A stretch of DNA of 64,000 nucleotides from Thiomicrorhabdus sp965603495. Its GTDB lineage: Bacteria > Pseudomonadota > Gammaproteobacteria > Thiomicrospirales > Thiomicrospiraceae. Of this stretch, positions 32,395-42,003 are shown one piece after another (position 1 is the stretch's first letter; the number at the start of each line of letters is the position of its first letter). Location of the stretch: NCBI GenBank assembly GCA_965603495.1, contig CBFDDF010000001.1, positions 496,001 to 560,000 on the forward strand, read 5' to 3'. A program made the translations under genes and the position numbers. The notes under the pieces were generated by a model. The model was not told the DNA's origin. It did not search any database and was given only the letters and a program-made list of their open reading frames with translations.

Positions 32395-34761
32395 TTAAAA
32401 GTCACTCCAATCATCTGTGCTACTCGGTGTCGCTGTCTGGCGGGGGACTGCTTTTGCAGGTGCACTTATTAGGCTCTGTGCTAGGCGTTTTGGTTGCACT
32501 TGATTGGCTTTGCTAATGTCGTGCGCTGAGAGATCAGGTTGACTTGCAATGGCTAGGTTGGGGCTGATTTTGAAACGCTCAATATATTCGGATTGTTGAT
32601 TCGCTTCATCATGCATATTGCCAGCGGTAGAGGAGAGTTCCTCTACCAAGGCCGCATTCTGTTGAGTCATTTGATCTAAGTGAGAGATAGCGGTATTCAT
32701 TTGCTCCAAGCCTTTATTTTGCTCATGGGCCGTTGCAGCAATCTCTGAGACTAAGTTCTCCACTTCTTTAATTTTGCCGACCATGCCTTCAAACACGGTA
32801 TTAGTTTGCTCTACCAGTTTTGTTCCGCCTTGAATTTTCTGAGTGGTGGATGCGATTAAGGTTGAGATATCTTTTGCCGCGCCAGCTGACTTCTGGGCTA
32901 GGTTACGGACTTCTCCAGCAACCACTGCAAAACCTCGACCATGTTCTCCTGCTCGGGCCGCTTCAACAGCGGCATTTAGAGCCAGTAAATTGGTTTGGAA
33001 AGCAATGCTATCAATCACACTGGTGATTTCACCGATTTTCTTACTTAACTCAGTGATGTCATTCATCGCTTCAATGGTACGACTCATAACGATAATGCCC
33101 GCTTCTGCTTCTGTGGCTGCGGTGTGCGCAAGGGTATTGGCTTGATCAGTGTTTTCGCTAGAGTGTTGCACGGTTGAAGTAAGCTCTTCCATACTGGCCG
33201 CAGTTTGCTCCAAAGAGGCCGCTTGTTGTTGTGTTCTTTGTGATAAATCATCACTGGCAACCGCAACTTCATTTGTCATGTTACCAATGGACTCCGAACC
33301 GATTTTAACTTGTCCTAAGGTCGTTTCGATATTCGTTAGGGCATGGTTAACGGCAATTTTCATATCTAAGAGTTCACCAATATAGTCGCCTTCAATTCGT
33401 TGTGTCATATCGCCATCACTCATGCCAGAAAGGATCTTGTTCAGCATTTGAGTGGTGCCAGAGAAACTTTCTAGCAAGCTGTTAACGGAGACGGAAAGCT
33501 TTTTCTCAAATCCATGCAGATGATTGTCTTGAATTCGACCACTAAGCAAGCCTTTTGAAGCATCTTCAACAATTTGCTCAATATTGGCCTCAATGGCGAG
33601 TTGTTCAGTCATATTCTTCCACTCAACAACCGTGCCCAAGCGCTCCTTATTTTCACCCCAGATTGGGTCAACGACTAAGTCTAGAATAATGCCGCCGACG
33701 GTAATGCGCGCTTTATAGGTCTCTGTTAAGTTTTCTAAAATCTGCTTTTGGTGTTCTGGGTGTTGATGAAATACATCAATGTTTTGTCTGAGCAAGTTGT
33801 TACAGTCGAAATCAGGCAGGTCTTTTCGTAACGCTTCTTCAACGGACTTAAGCATGTCGACTACGGAATCATTCATGAAGATAATGCTACGGAAGCGGTC
33901 AACCACCATAATATTGGAAGAGGTTGCATTTAAGGCACTTTCAATTCGTTGTGCACTATTCAGGGCCGCTTTGACATCATCCATATCCGCACCGAATTTG
34001 ATTTGTAGAGAGTGCAGGCGACCTAAGATCTGCGACATCAAGCTGGTGCCTTTAGAGTCGATGTGATTATTAAAGTTCCCCGATGATATTTCAGTAATAT
34101 ACTTATCTAAAAGCTTGAGCTGTTTAGCATTACTGCGGGTAGTCAGGATAATCAATCCAACTAACAGGATATCAAGCGCTTCGAAGACTATGTTGGGGAT
34201 GATTGCTGAGATAGTGTGAAATATTATTGGTGTGAACGCGGATAAAAGTAGTAAAGCTGATAGCACGAATATTATTTGCGAGGTGTTAAAGTGGAGTGTT
34301 GGTCTGATTTTGTCTTGAAATGTAGCAATGTTGCCATTGACTAACTTAATCTTGCCGGCTTCGATATCGCGGTAGGCTTGTTCTGCAGCAGATTTTTGCG
34401 CAGCAGTCGCGGCCGTTCTAACAGACATATAACCGGTAATAACACCGTTTTCAAAGGTAGGGGTTGCATTTGCGACCACCCAGTAGTGGTCGCCATTTTT
34501 ACGACGGTTTTTAACAATTTGTGTCCAAGGCTTGCCGGCTTGAAGTGTTTGCCAAAAATCTTTAAAGACGGCTTCGGGGACATCCGGGTGTCTGAGCATA
34601 TTATGTGGCTGACCAACCAGTTCACTCCATTCAAAACCACTGGCTTCAATAAAGGCTTCATTTGCAGAGAGAATATTGCCGTGGGTATCGGTTCTAGAGA
34701 CGATGGTGATGTTAGGCTTTAAAGCGTACTCTTTGTGTGTAACGGTGCCATTGTTTCGCAT
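32395..34761 (-). CDS. Aer-like methyl-accepting chemotaxis protein with two PAS domains
   Basis: A 788-residue receptor. The N-terminal PAS domain has EASGFEWSELVGQPHNMLRHPDVP, the pattern of Aer-type redox receptors. A hydrophobic hairpin lies at about 160-212, followed by HAMP-like helices. A second PAS-like domain spans about 275-390 (NIMVVDRFRSIIFMND, then VVEWKNMTEQLA). The MA signalling domain has the hairpin tip SIAFQTNLLALNAAVEAARAGEHGRGFAVVAGEVR. The C-terminus DDWSDF resembles the receptor pentapeptide that tethers CheR (inference). It probably senses redox or energy state from the cytoplasm. It stands alone in its operon. Confidence 0.9.
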   Translation of the reverse strand: MRNNGTVTHKEYALKPNITIVSRTDTHGNILSANEAFIEASGFEWSELVGQPHNMLRHPDVPEAVFKDFWQTLQAGKPWTQIVKNRRKNGDHYWVVANATPTFENGVITGYMSVRTAATAAQKSAAEQAYRDIEAGKIKLVNGNIATFQDKIRPTLHFNTSQIIFVLSALLLLSAFTPIIFHTISAIIPNIVFEALDILLVGLIILTTRSNAKQLKLLDKYITEISSGNFNNHIDSKGTSLMSQILGRLHSLQIKFGADMDDVKAALNSAQRIESALNATSSNIMVVDRFRSIIFMNDSVVDMLKSVEEALRKDLPDFDCNNLLRQNIDVFHQHPEHQKQILENLTETYKARITVGGIILDLVVDPIWGENKERLGTVVEWKNMTEQLAIEANIEQIVEDASKGLLSGRIQDNHLHGFEKKLSVSVNSLLESFSGTTQMLNKILSGMSDGDMTQRIEGDYIGELLDMKIAVNHALTNIETTLGQVKIGSESIGNMTNEVAVASDDLSQRTQQQAASLEQTAASMEELTSTVQHSSENTDQANTLAHTAATEAEAGIIVMSRTIEAMNDITELSKKIGEITSVIDSIAFQTNLLALNAAVEAARAGEHGRGFAVVAGEVRNLAQKSAGAAKDISTLIASTTQKIQGGTKLVEQTNTVFEGMVGKIKEVENLVSEIAATAHEQNKGLEQMNTAISHLDQMTQQNAALVEELSSTAGNMHDEANQQSEYIERFKISPNLAIASQPDLSAHDISKANQVQPKRLAQSLISAPAKAVPRQTATPSSTDDWSDF

Positions 34762-35393
34762 AATAAATCCTATATTTTAATTGTCCCTCATGGACTAAGT
34801 CGAAGCGCTATTCTATGAATTATATCCCAGTAAAATAGTATTTGTACGTAACTTGTGTGGCGTGGTAGTTGATTTTTATTCAAGGCGAGTGTCATGGTGA
34901 TACAAGTGATTAAGAGCAGAATTCTTATTCACGTAGATCACTTAAGAAGAAGAGGCAAAGGAAAACAGAGGTTTAATTGAAGTCTCTTATTTTGCAGTCT
35001 GGCGGTCTTTATCTTGATTAAAAGATCCATGACTTTCCGTCCTTGATTCACAACAAGTTTGGCCCAAAATCGTTAATAACCATATGAGCTTAGAGGGTAA
35101 TAGTGGTTAAGTTTTTTTCTGAGTATAAGATAAATAGGTAGTCTTTAATATAAAATTCAGCGGTTTTGATATTAAAGATTTATGACAAGGTATTTTTATA
35201 AGAACAAGTACAGGTGGTACTAGTAAAAGCCCTTAACCCGCCTAGGTGAGAGCGGAGCTGCGAGTGGTTAAAGGCGAATAAATCGAGATAATTTTTTTTA
35301 CCTATTGCGCGCAATCTGATGAAATCAGACAAAACGATTTTGTCATTTGAACTTAGATGATTGGATGTGCATTTTAGGAAAATTTAATAATTT
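34762..35393. other. Long intergenic region without a recognised gene
   Basis: 632 bases, AT-rich, with no coding signal that I trust. Near the right end are two adjacent hairpins, TCTGAT-gaa-ATCAGA and ACAAAA-cga-TTTTGT (35315-35343), close to the 3' end of the PilZ gene and possibly ending it. Confidence 0.55.
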
Positions 35394-35759
35394 TTATGAT
35401 GAATGGAAACGTTGGTGAAAGTTTACAAAAGCTTTAATCACTAGACTTTGGTGAGGGTTCAAGTCTGGAAAAACGAGGCCTGTTAGAAACTGATCCTGAA
35501 CGGGCTGAGTATGAATAACTTTAGCTTGAATCGATAGCGTTTGATCCCCTTCATAGCCAGGCAGACTAAAGGTTAGGATTAAAGCTTCATCTGGTTGATA
35601 AGCTTGATTGCTAATGACGCCAATTCCGCAAAAAGAGAGGTCTAGCAACTTTGCGCGACTCGCTTTCATTTCAGGGTTGCGTATGCTGTTAATTTCTACT
35701 GCACGATTGACTAAAATACGCTCACCACAACGTTGATCACGATTGCTTGTTATTGGCAT
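35394..35759 (-). CDS. PilZ-domain protein
   Basis: A 121-residue single PilZ domain. The cyclic-di-GMP-binding marks are an N-terminal Arg-rich segment (RDQRCGERILVNR) and DLSFCGIGV, matching RxxxR and (D/N)xSxxG. The rest is beta-rich. It probably binds cyclic-di-GMP and controls motility or surface structures together with an unknown partner. It stands alone, with no operon partner. The ATG gives the full domain. Confidence 0.85.
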   Translation of the reverse strand: MPITSNRDQRCGERILVNRAVEINSIRNPEMKASRAKLLDLSFCGIGVISNQAYQPDEALILTFSLPGYEGDQTLSIQAKVIHTQPVQDQFLTGLVFPDLNPHQSLVIKAFVNFHQRFHSS

Positions 35760-35896
35760 AATTTAGAACCCGTCATTTGGAATCTTGGTTATGAAGAAGA
35801 TAGCTTATCTGTAATATTATAATCGTGCCTGGTGGAACGGTTGTGGTTTTAATGTAAAGGCTATAGGCGTTATGTGCGAATAGCTTATATGGAAAA

Positions 35897-37363
35897 TCAC
35901 GAAGAACAGCTTAAGGCCATCTCTTTTTGATGTGCCGGCGGGGGCATTAGGTAATGCGCATATTCGGGGGTGTTGAATATTTCAGGCGGGTCGTAAGGCG
36001 ACTGTAACCAGTTGAACCAGTTATCTAACGGTACATAATCCCCCTTTTCTGCAGCTTGAATGATCTCTTGGGCAATGTAGTTGCGTAAGACGAGTTTAGG
36101 GGTGTTTTCTTGAATAAGCTGTTGGCGCTGTGCTGCGTTGTTTTCAATGTCAATGCGTTCTTGGTAGCGTCTCATCCAAAGTTTCCAGGCTTGTGAGTCT
36201 GGTAGAAAGTGCTCGAACAGCGCTTGCTGTGGGGTTGCAAAAAAAGCCAGCATTTGAAAGAAATAATGAAAATCCAAGCTCGATTGATCCATTAAGATTA
36301 GACTGTCGGCGATGAAATGTTTATCTTCAAGTTGCGGATGGCCTAAGCCGAATTTTGCACACATTTTGGTTAAATAGGTTTGGTTGTAGGTTTCGATATA
36401 GGTGTTGATGGCCGCTTCGATCTGCTCTGACGTTAAAATTAGTGAGAAGGCTTGGCCTAACACCTGACAATTCCACAGACCGATATTGGGTTGCTGGCTA
36501 TAAGCATAACGCCCCTCGGTATCGGAATGGTTACAGATGTAATGGATCTTGCAGTCGTCTAAAAAGGCATAGGGGCCAAAATCAAAGGTTTCTCCAGCGA
36601 CTGACATATTGTCGGTGTTCATCACGCCATGACAAAAACCACTGGCTTGCCAGCAGGCCATTAAGTGGGCGGTGCGTTCGTTAATGCTATTGAGCAGTGC
36701 TGCGTAACGACTTTCTTCAGGTAGATTTTGATGTTCAGGGTAGACCGTTTTAATGACATAGTTGGCCAGTTGTTTAAAATCAGCAAGGTTGCCGAGTTGT
36801 GCTAACCATTCAAAGTGACCGAAGCGAATATGCGTTTTAGCCACGCGAATATAACTTGCACGATCTTCAAACTGCTCTCTTCTAACCGCTTCCGGACTGT
36901 GGCAAATAGAGAGACAGCGCGCACTTGGCACACCGATGGCATGCAAGGTTTCGCCAATCAAATATTCTCGAACTGCGGAACGTAGTACTGCGCGACCATC
37001 CCCACGGCGTGAATAAGGGGTTCTGCCAGAACCTTTTAAATGCAAATCCCAGGGTTGATTTGATGCATCTGTTACCTGGCCTAAGAGCAGACCTCTACCA
37101 TCTCCCAAGTCAGGGTTGTAGTAGCCGAATTGATGTCCAGTATACTTTTGTGCAATGGGCTCAAAACCTTCAGGAAACATCTCTCCCTTAGTCATCTTCA
37201 AAAGGCTTTCAGCCTCAATCTGAAATGACAATTCTGCCATTAATGTGTGATTAGTGTGGATTAATCGTCCATCTACCAACGGCTCTGACGCAGTGGCTCG
37301 ATAGAAGTGTTGTGGAAGTTGGCAGTAGCTGTTTTCGAAAAGAGTCATGTTGTTTTCATTCAA
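35897..37363 (-). CDS. selO: Protein adenylyltransferase SelO (YdiU)
   Basis: A pseudokinase-fold enzyme that transfers AMP to protein Ser, Thr or Tyr and protects against oxidative stress. The 488 residues carry YTGHQFGYYNPDLGDGRG, DLHLKGSGRTPYSRRGDGRAVL and HGVMNTDNMSVAGETFDFGPYAF, the family's nucleotide and metal sites. The C-terminus SCSS keeps the Cys found where eukaryotic members have selenocysteine. It stands alone. The ATG at 37363 fits the family start (NSYCQLPQHFY). Confidence 0.95.
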   Translation of the reverse strand: MNENNMTLFENSYCQLPQHFYRATASEPLVDGRLIHTNHTLMAELSFQIEAESLLKMTKGEMFPEGFEPIAQKYTGHQFGYYNPDLGDGRGLLLGQVTDASNQPWDLHLKGSGRTPYSRRGDGRAVLRSAVREYLIGETLHAIGVPSARCLSICHSPEAVRREQFEDRASYIRVAKTHIRFGHFEWLAQLGNLADFKQLANYVIKTVYPEHQNLPEESRYAALLNSINERTAHLMACWQASGFCHGVMNTDNMSVAGETFDFGPYAFLDDCKIHYICNHSDTEGRYAYSQQPNIGLWNCQVLGQAFSLILTSEQIEAAINTYIETYNQTYLTKMCAKFGLGHPQLEDKHFIADSLILMDQSSLDFHYFFQMLAFFATPQQALFEHFLPDSQAWKLWMRRYQERIDIENNAAQRQQLIQENTPKLVLRNYIAQEIIQAAEKGDYVPLDNWFNWLQSPYDPPEIFNTPEYAHYLMPPPAHQKEMALSCSS

Positions 37364-37599
37364 TAGGCAGTTAAGTTTAGAGTAATTTATGTGTTTAGTT
37401 TAACGGTAATGGCGGGTAAATACCTGAGTAAATTACTAGGATATTATAGTCTCTGCAAACGACGTGTTTCTAAGGGCGAGATTCTCTCCATTGTGTGGTA
37501 AATTATAGTGATAATAAAATGCGTTCAATACACAGGCTAATTGATAAGTCTGATTTTGATCGTAGCAATGCGCTGTTAATAACCGTAATGGAGAAAGAT

Positions 37600-37896
37600 A
37601 TGTCTATCGTCATAGCAGTTGAAAATATAAAATGTGGTGGTTGCGCTAATAGCATTAAGCAAAAATTGAATGCCTTGCAAGGAGTCACCGAGACGGAGGT
37701 GGATATCGAAGCGGGCTCTGTTGCGGTTAAGCTAGAAGCAGGTATTGATCAAAATCAGGTTATCAGTGCAGTTGAAGAGAAGTTGTTAGGGATGGGTTAT
37801 CCGAAAGTCGGCTCGGTGGAAGGTTTGAAAGCGGCTGCGACAAAGGCGAAATCGTTTGTTTCGTGTGCAGTTGGTAAAATGTCGGATTCACAATAA
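37600..37896 (+). CDS. Heavy-metal-associated (HMA) domain protein, copper-chaperone-like
   Basis: A 98-residue protein with one HMA domain. The metal site is IKCGGCANSIKQKL, with Cys-x-x-Cys as in CopZ, and GVTETEVDIEAGSVAVKL forms the strands. A short extra C-terminal helix follows (GLKAAATKAKSFVSCAVGK). I chose the ATG at 37600 because GGAG lies six bases upstream; the upstream in-frame codons to 37495 are not domain-like. It probably binds copper or zinc in the cytoplasm. parC follows 47 bases later. Confidence 0.85.
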   Translation: MSIVIAVENIKCGGCANSIKQKLNALQGVTETEVDIEAGSVAVKLEAGIDQNQVISAVEEKLLGMGYPKVGSVEGLKAAATKAKSFVSCAVGKMSDSQ

Positions 37897-37943
37897 AATA
37901 TTAAGCACATTCAGTTTTAAATACGATTTGAAAGGAGAGCAGG

Positions 37944-40172
37944 GTGCCACAACAAACCATTAACTATGAAGGCATAGAGCAAAAAAGTGTCGCTGAATTC
38001 AGTGAGAAAGCCTATTTAGATTATGCGATGTATGTCATCCTCGATCGAGCCTTGCCGCATATCGGTGATGGCTTAAAGCCGGTTCAAAGACGTATTATCT
38101 ATGCGATGTCTGAGTTGGGTTTGAAAGCCTCTTCCAAACATAAAAAATCGGCGCGTACCGTTGGGGATGTGTTGGGTAAATTCCATCCGCATGGTGATAG
38201 TGCTTGTTATGAAGCCATGGTCTTAATGGCACAAAATTTCTCTTTTCGCTATACCTTGGTGGATGGTCAGGGTAACTGGGGATCGATGGATGATCCTAAA
38301 TCCTTTGCTGCGATGCGTTATACCGAAGCCCGTTTGTCTAAATTCAGTCAGTTACTGCTCGAAGAAACTTCGTTAGGCACCGTCGATTGGACACCTAACT
38401 TTGATGGTACGCTAGATGAACCCAGTGTTTTGCCAGCACGCGTACCGCATATATTGTTAAACGGTACTTCGGGGATTGCTGTGGGTATGGCAACCGATGT
38501 TCCTCCGCACAATCTACGTGAAGTGATTGCGGGCTGTGTGGCGCTTTTGGAGAATCCCAATACCACCACTGAAGAGCTGATGGAATTAATTCCAGCACCG
38601 GATTACCCTAACGAAGCGCAGATCATTACCTCAAAAGAGGAGTTGCTGAGGCTTTATGAAACGGGGCATGGTTCGATTCGTCAACGCGCACATTACACCG
38701 TTGAAGACGGTGTGAACGTGGTGATTGATGCCTTGCCTTATCAAGTCTCTGGTAGCAAGTTAATGGAACAAGTCGCTGCGCAGATGCGTGCGAAAAAACT
38801 ACCGATGGTGGTGGATTTACGTGATGAATCCGATCATGAGAACCCGGTACGTTTTGTGATTGAGTTACGTTCTAAACGAGTGGATGTAGACATTGCGATG
38901 TTGCATCTATTCGCGACGACAGACTTGGAGAAAAGTTACCGCGCAAACTTTAATGTCATCGGTTTAAATGGTCGTCCTCAGGTTAAGAATCTACGCATGA
39001 TGTTAACTGAGTGGTTGGTCTACCGTACCGAGACAGTGCGCCGACGTTTGCAGTTCCGCTTGGATAAAGTGCTCGCTCGATTGCATATTTTAGACGGGAT
39101 GTTAATTGCCTTTCTAAACATTGACGAAGTCATTGCGATTATCCGTGAAGAAGAAAAGCCTAAGCCTGCTTTAATGGAACGTTTTGGCTTAACGGACATT
39201 CAAGCTGAATCGGTCTTGGAATTAAAATTAAGACACTTAGCACGTTTAGAAGAGATGCGAATCCGCACGGAACAAGCGGAGTTAGAAAACGAACGTAAGA
39301 AACTTGAACAAATCTTAGGCAGTGCGGCACGTTTGAAGACCTTGGTTAAAACGGAATTACAAAAAGACGCTGAAGAGTATGGCGATGACCGTCGTTCTCC
39401 ACTGGTTGAGGGGAGACCTGCGCAAGCGATGAGTGAGCAAGATTTGTTACCATCGGAAGCTGTCACGGTGGTGCTCTCTGAGAATGGTTGGGTCAGAGCT
39501 GCGAAGGGACATGATATTGATGGTGTGGCTTTAGGTTATAAATCGGGAGATGCTTTCTGTGCACAAGCGACTGGGCAAAGTCGTCAAATGACTGTCTTTA
39601 TGGATAATACTGGGCGTGCCTATGCCTTGCCAGCGCACAGTCTGCCATCAGCGCGTTCACATGGCGAGCCTTTAACCGGCCGGCTTAATCCGCCTAAGGG
39701 AGCGAGCTTTACCCAGATTCTGATGGGGCAACCTGCTGACCAATTGATTTTGGCTTCTAGCGCGGGTTATGGGTTTGTGACGCAATTAGATAATCTCTAC
39801 TCTAAAAATAAAGCCGGAAAAACCACCATCAGTGTGCCCGCGGGCAGTCAGGTGTTAACCCCTGCGACAGTACAGTTGGGTCAGTTTGTCATGGTGGTCA
39901 CCAGTGAGCCGAGTATGCTGGTGTTTCCAGTCGATGAATTACCAGTATTAGCAAAAGGTAAGGGTAATAAACTGATCCAGATGCCAAAAGGTGAAACGGT
40001 CAGTGCCGTATTTGCCTTTAATCCTGGTGAAAAAGTGACTCTGGTTGCCGGGAAATATGAAAAAACGTTTGGCCCTACGGCCATTGAAGAAGCCTTTTCC
40101 AGTCGCGCGAAGAAAGGCCTTGTCTTACCTCGTACCTTGAAACAGGTGACGCATATCCGCCTTTCTGATTAA
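37944..40172 (+). CDS. parC: DNA topoisomerase IV subunit A
   Basis: Breakage-reunion subunit of topoisomerase IV, partner of ParE. The active-site Tyr is in AAMRYTEAR, and the quinolone-resistance region reads HPHGDSACYEAM with Ser in the first key position, a susceptible-type residue. The N-terminal domain matches ParC, and the 742-residue length with a short C-terminal beta-propeller is ParC-like rather than GyrA. It starts with GTG at 37944 after AAGGAGAG. A long perfect hairpin begins at its stop codon. Confidence 0.96.
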   Translation: MPQQTINYEGIEQKSVAEFSEKAYLDYAMYVILDRALPHIGDGLKPVQRRIIYAMSELGLKASSKHKKSARTVGDVLGKFHPHGDSACYEAMVLMAQNFSFRYTLVDGQGNWGSMDDPKSFAAMRYTEARLSKFSQLLLEETSLGTVDWTPNFDGTLDEPSVLPARVPHILLNGTSGIAVGMATDVPPHNLREVIAGCVALLENPNTTTEELMELIPAPDYPNEAQIITSKEELLRLYETGHGSIRQRAHYTVEDGVNVVIDALPYQVSGSKLMEQVAAQMRAKKLPMVVDLRDESDHENPVRFVIELRSKRVDVDIAMLHLFATTDLEKSYRANFNVIGLNGRPQVKNLRMMLTEWLVYRTETVRRRLQFRLDKVLARLHILDGMLIAFLNIDEVIAIIREEEKPKPALMERFGLTDIQAESVLELKLRHLARLEEMRIRTEQAELENERKKLEQILGSAARLKTLVKTELQKDAEEYGDDRRSPLVEGRPAQAMSEQDLLPSEAVTVVLSENGWVRAAKGHDIDGVALGYKSGDAFCAQATGQSRQMTVFMDNTGRAYALPAHSLPSARSHGEPLTGRLNPPKGASFTQILMGQPADQLILASSAGYGFVTQLDNLYSKNKAGKTTISVPAGSQVLTPATVQLGQFVMVVTSEPSMLVFPVDELPVLAKGKGNKLIQMPKGETVSAVFAFNPGEKVTLVAGKYEKTFGPTAIEEAFSSRAKKGLVLPRTLKQVTHIRLSD

Positions 40173-40217
40173 GGTTTAAGCACACTAAGCTTAGCGTTCT
40201 TAGTGTGCTTAAACCTT
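40171..40217. terminator. Long perfect hairpin at the end of parC
   Basis: A 19-bp perfect stem (arms 40171-40189 and 40199-40217) with a 9-base loop overlaps the parC stop codon. It has no clear T run, so it may protect the mRNA end as well as end transcription. Confidence 0.8.
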
Positions 40218-40380
40218 CCCTGATTGAAAACATGGTATAAGAGTTGCTTTAGTGGCAACTAGAAGATGTTCTGTCAAAAAAATGTTGATTTGAACGCACA
40301 GATTTTTAATGAGGCCAAACTCGTATTTGATTAACGTCGTTTGTGAGTCAGTCTCTTTAAACTAAAATAAGTGAAAAACT

Positions 40381-41220
40381 ATGTTTGGAAAGCCAATAGG
40401 TATTCTGCTGATTACCATCAGTTTCTTTGGAGGGTTCATGTTGATGGGAGGTAATCTCCTATCTTTATGGCATCCTTCTGAGCTTGTCGTTATCTTAGGG
40501 ATTGGCTTGGGGACATTTTTGGCTTCAACGCCCGTTTATGTCTGGACACGTAGTATGAGATTTTTGGGACGTTACTTTGCTGGTGAGCGTGTGACTAAAA
40601 AACTCTATTCAGATACATTAGAATTGCTGGAAGAGTTGGTGCGTCTATCGCGTTCTTCAGGGGTTTTGGCGCTAGAGAAGCACATCGTCAGTCCTAATGA
40701 GAGCCCAATTTTTCAGCATTATTCATCAGTCCTGAAGCATAAAGACCTCAAGAAATTTATTGTCGATAATTTCAGCTACCTCTTATTGAATCCTCCCCAG
40801 AGCCAAAATTTCCAACATCACCTTGAGGATCAGATTGAAGATATTTGTAACTCAATGATGGAAGTCCCTAGGTCGGTCGGCAAGGTGGCTGATTGGATGC
40901 CAGGTTTCGGGATTGTCGCTGCCGTTTTAGGCGTTATTTTGACAATGGAAATGCTAGGTGGTCAGATGGATGTGGCTAAAATCGGAACGGCAATTGGTGC
41001 CGCTTTGGTTGGTACCTTGACCGGCGTGTTTGTAGCATTCGCTGTCCTAGCGCCTTTTGTACATGCCGTAGAGGTTATGATTCGTCAAGATCGCTCATTG
41101 CTAGAAATGACCGCTGCATTCCTATCTGCTTACTCTAATGGGGTTTCACCTAGCTTGGCGGTAGAAATTGGTCGTCAACGCGTCCCGCCTCAATTTGAAG
41201 TTCCACGAGATGAAGGTTAA
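40381..41220 (+). CDS. motA: Flagellar motor stator protein MotA
   Basis: Proton-channel stator subunit that powers flagellar rotation. The 279 residues have four membrane helices, with the first pair at about 5-50. A large cytoplasmic loop (FAGERVTKKLYSDTLELLEELVRLSR) carries the charged residues that touch FliG. The last pair has WMPGFGIVAAVLGVILTM and GAALVGTLTGVFVAF. It sits just ahead of motB, so the two form an operon. No other flagellar gene lies in the window. Confidence 0.93.
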   Translation: MFGKPIGILLITISFFGGFMLMGGNLLSLWHPSELVVILGIGLGTFLASTPVYVWTRSMRFLGRYFAGERVTKKLYSDTLELLEELVRLSRSSGVLALEKHIVSPNESPIFQHYSSVLKHKDLKKFIVDNFSYLLLNPPQSQNFQHHLEDQIEDICNSMMEVPRSVGKVADWMPGFGIVAAVLGVILTMEMLGGQMDVAKIGTAIGAALVGTLTGVFVAFAVLAPFVHAVEVMIRQDRSLLEMTAAFLSAYSNGVSPSLAVEIGRQRVPPQFEVPRDEG

Positions 41221-41287
41221 GCGTGTTTAGGTTGTTTTATAAAGCATTCACTGTTGTTTCAGCTGACTTATTTTCAGAGGCGCTGTA

Positions 41288-41986
41288 ATGTCTCGTCGTC
41301 GAGGGGGGCATGATGACGGCGGCGCGCATGGTGGCTCGTGGAAGATTGCCTTAGCCGATCTGATGACGGTGTTAATGGTTTTCTTTCTCGTCATGTGGCT
41401 AATGGCGGTAGTTGAGCCAGAAGATCGTCAGGCTTTTGTGGATAGTCTTGGTGGAATACAGCCAGAAACCTCAGAAATTCAACCTGCTGATAAAGTGCCT
41501 CCGCAAGAAGAGTTGGTGCAGCTCGATTTAAAGCCAGCAGTTTCTAAAGCGGAAATTGAGGAGGCCATGAAGAATGTCAATCCGAAAGATATCAATATTG
41601 AAGAGACGGATGAATTCACTCGTATTACCCTTAAATCTGATAGTTTTTTTGAAAGTGGTCGTGCGACCATTAGTGATAAAACGCGTGAACAGTTAGAGCA
41701 GTTAGGCGAGGCTTTGTCAGGACGTGAGCAGGATATGGTCATTGCTGGTTATACTGATGATAGACCGATTAATAATTTTCAATTCCCTTCAAACTGGGAG
41801 TTGTCAGCAGCAAGAGCCGCGACCGTCGCTAGAACCTTCGTTTATATGGGGGTAAATAAAAGCTTAGTGCGGATTGAAGGTAATGCTGATAATGCAGAAG
41901 TGGCACCCAACAATACCGCTTATGGTCGTTCTTTGAATCGACGAGTGATTATCACAATCAAGAAAAACCCTCCAAAGAATTCATAA
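41288..41986 (+). CDS. motB: Flagellar motor stator protein MotB
   Basis: Partner of MotA that anchors the stator to peptidoglycan. The N-terminus is Gly/His-rich, then one membrane helix with the proton-carrying Asp in GSWKIALADLMTVLM. A linker follows, then an OmpA-like domain with SFFESGRATISDKTREQL, AGYTDDRPI and SNWELSAARAATVAR. At 232 residues it is a little shorter than E. coli MotB. The end is convergent with moeB across only 17 bases. Confidence 0.93.
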   Translation: MSRRRGGHDDGGAHGGSWKIALADLMTVLMVFFLVMWLMAVVEPEDRQAFVDSLGGIQPETSEIQPADKVPPQEELVQLDLKPAVSKAEIEEAMKNVNPKDINIEETDEFTRITLKSDSFFESGRATISDKTREQLEQLGEALSGREQDMVIAGYTDDRPINNFQFPSNWELSAARAATVARTFVYMGVNKSLVRIEGNADNAEVAPNNTAYGRSLNRRVIITIKKNPPKNS

Positions 41987-42003
41987 ATAAGTTCTCCTTA
42001 TTT

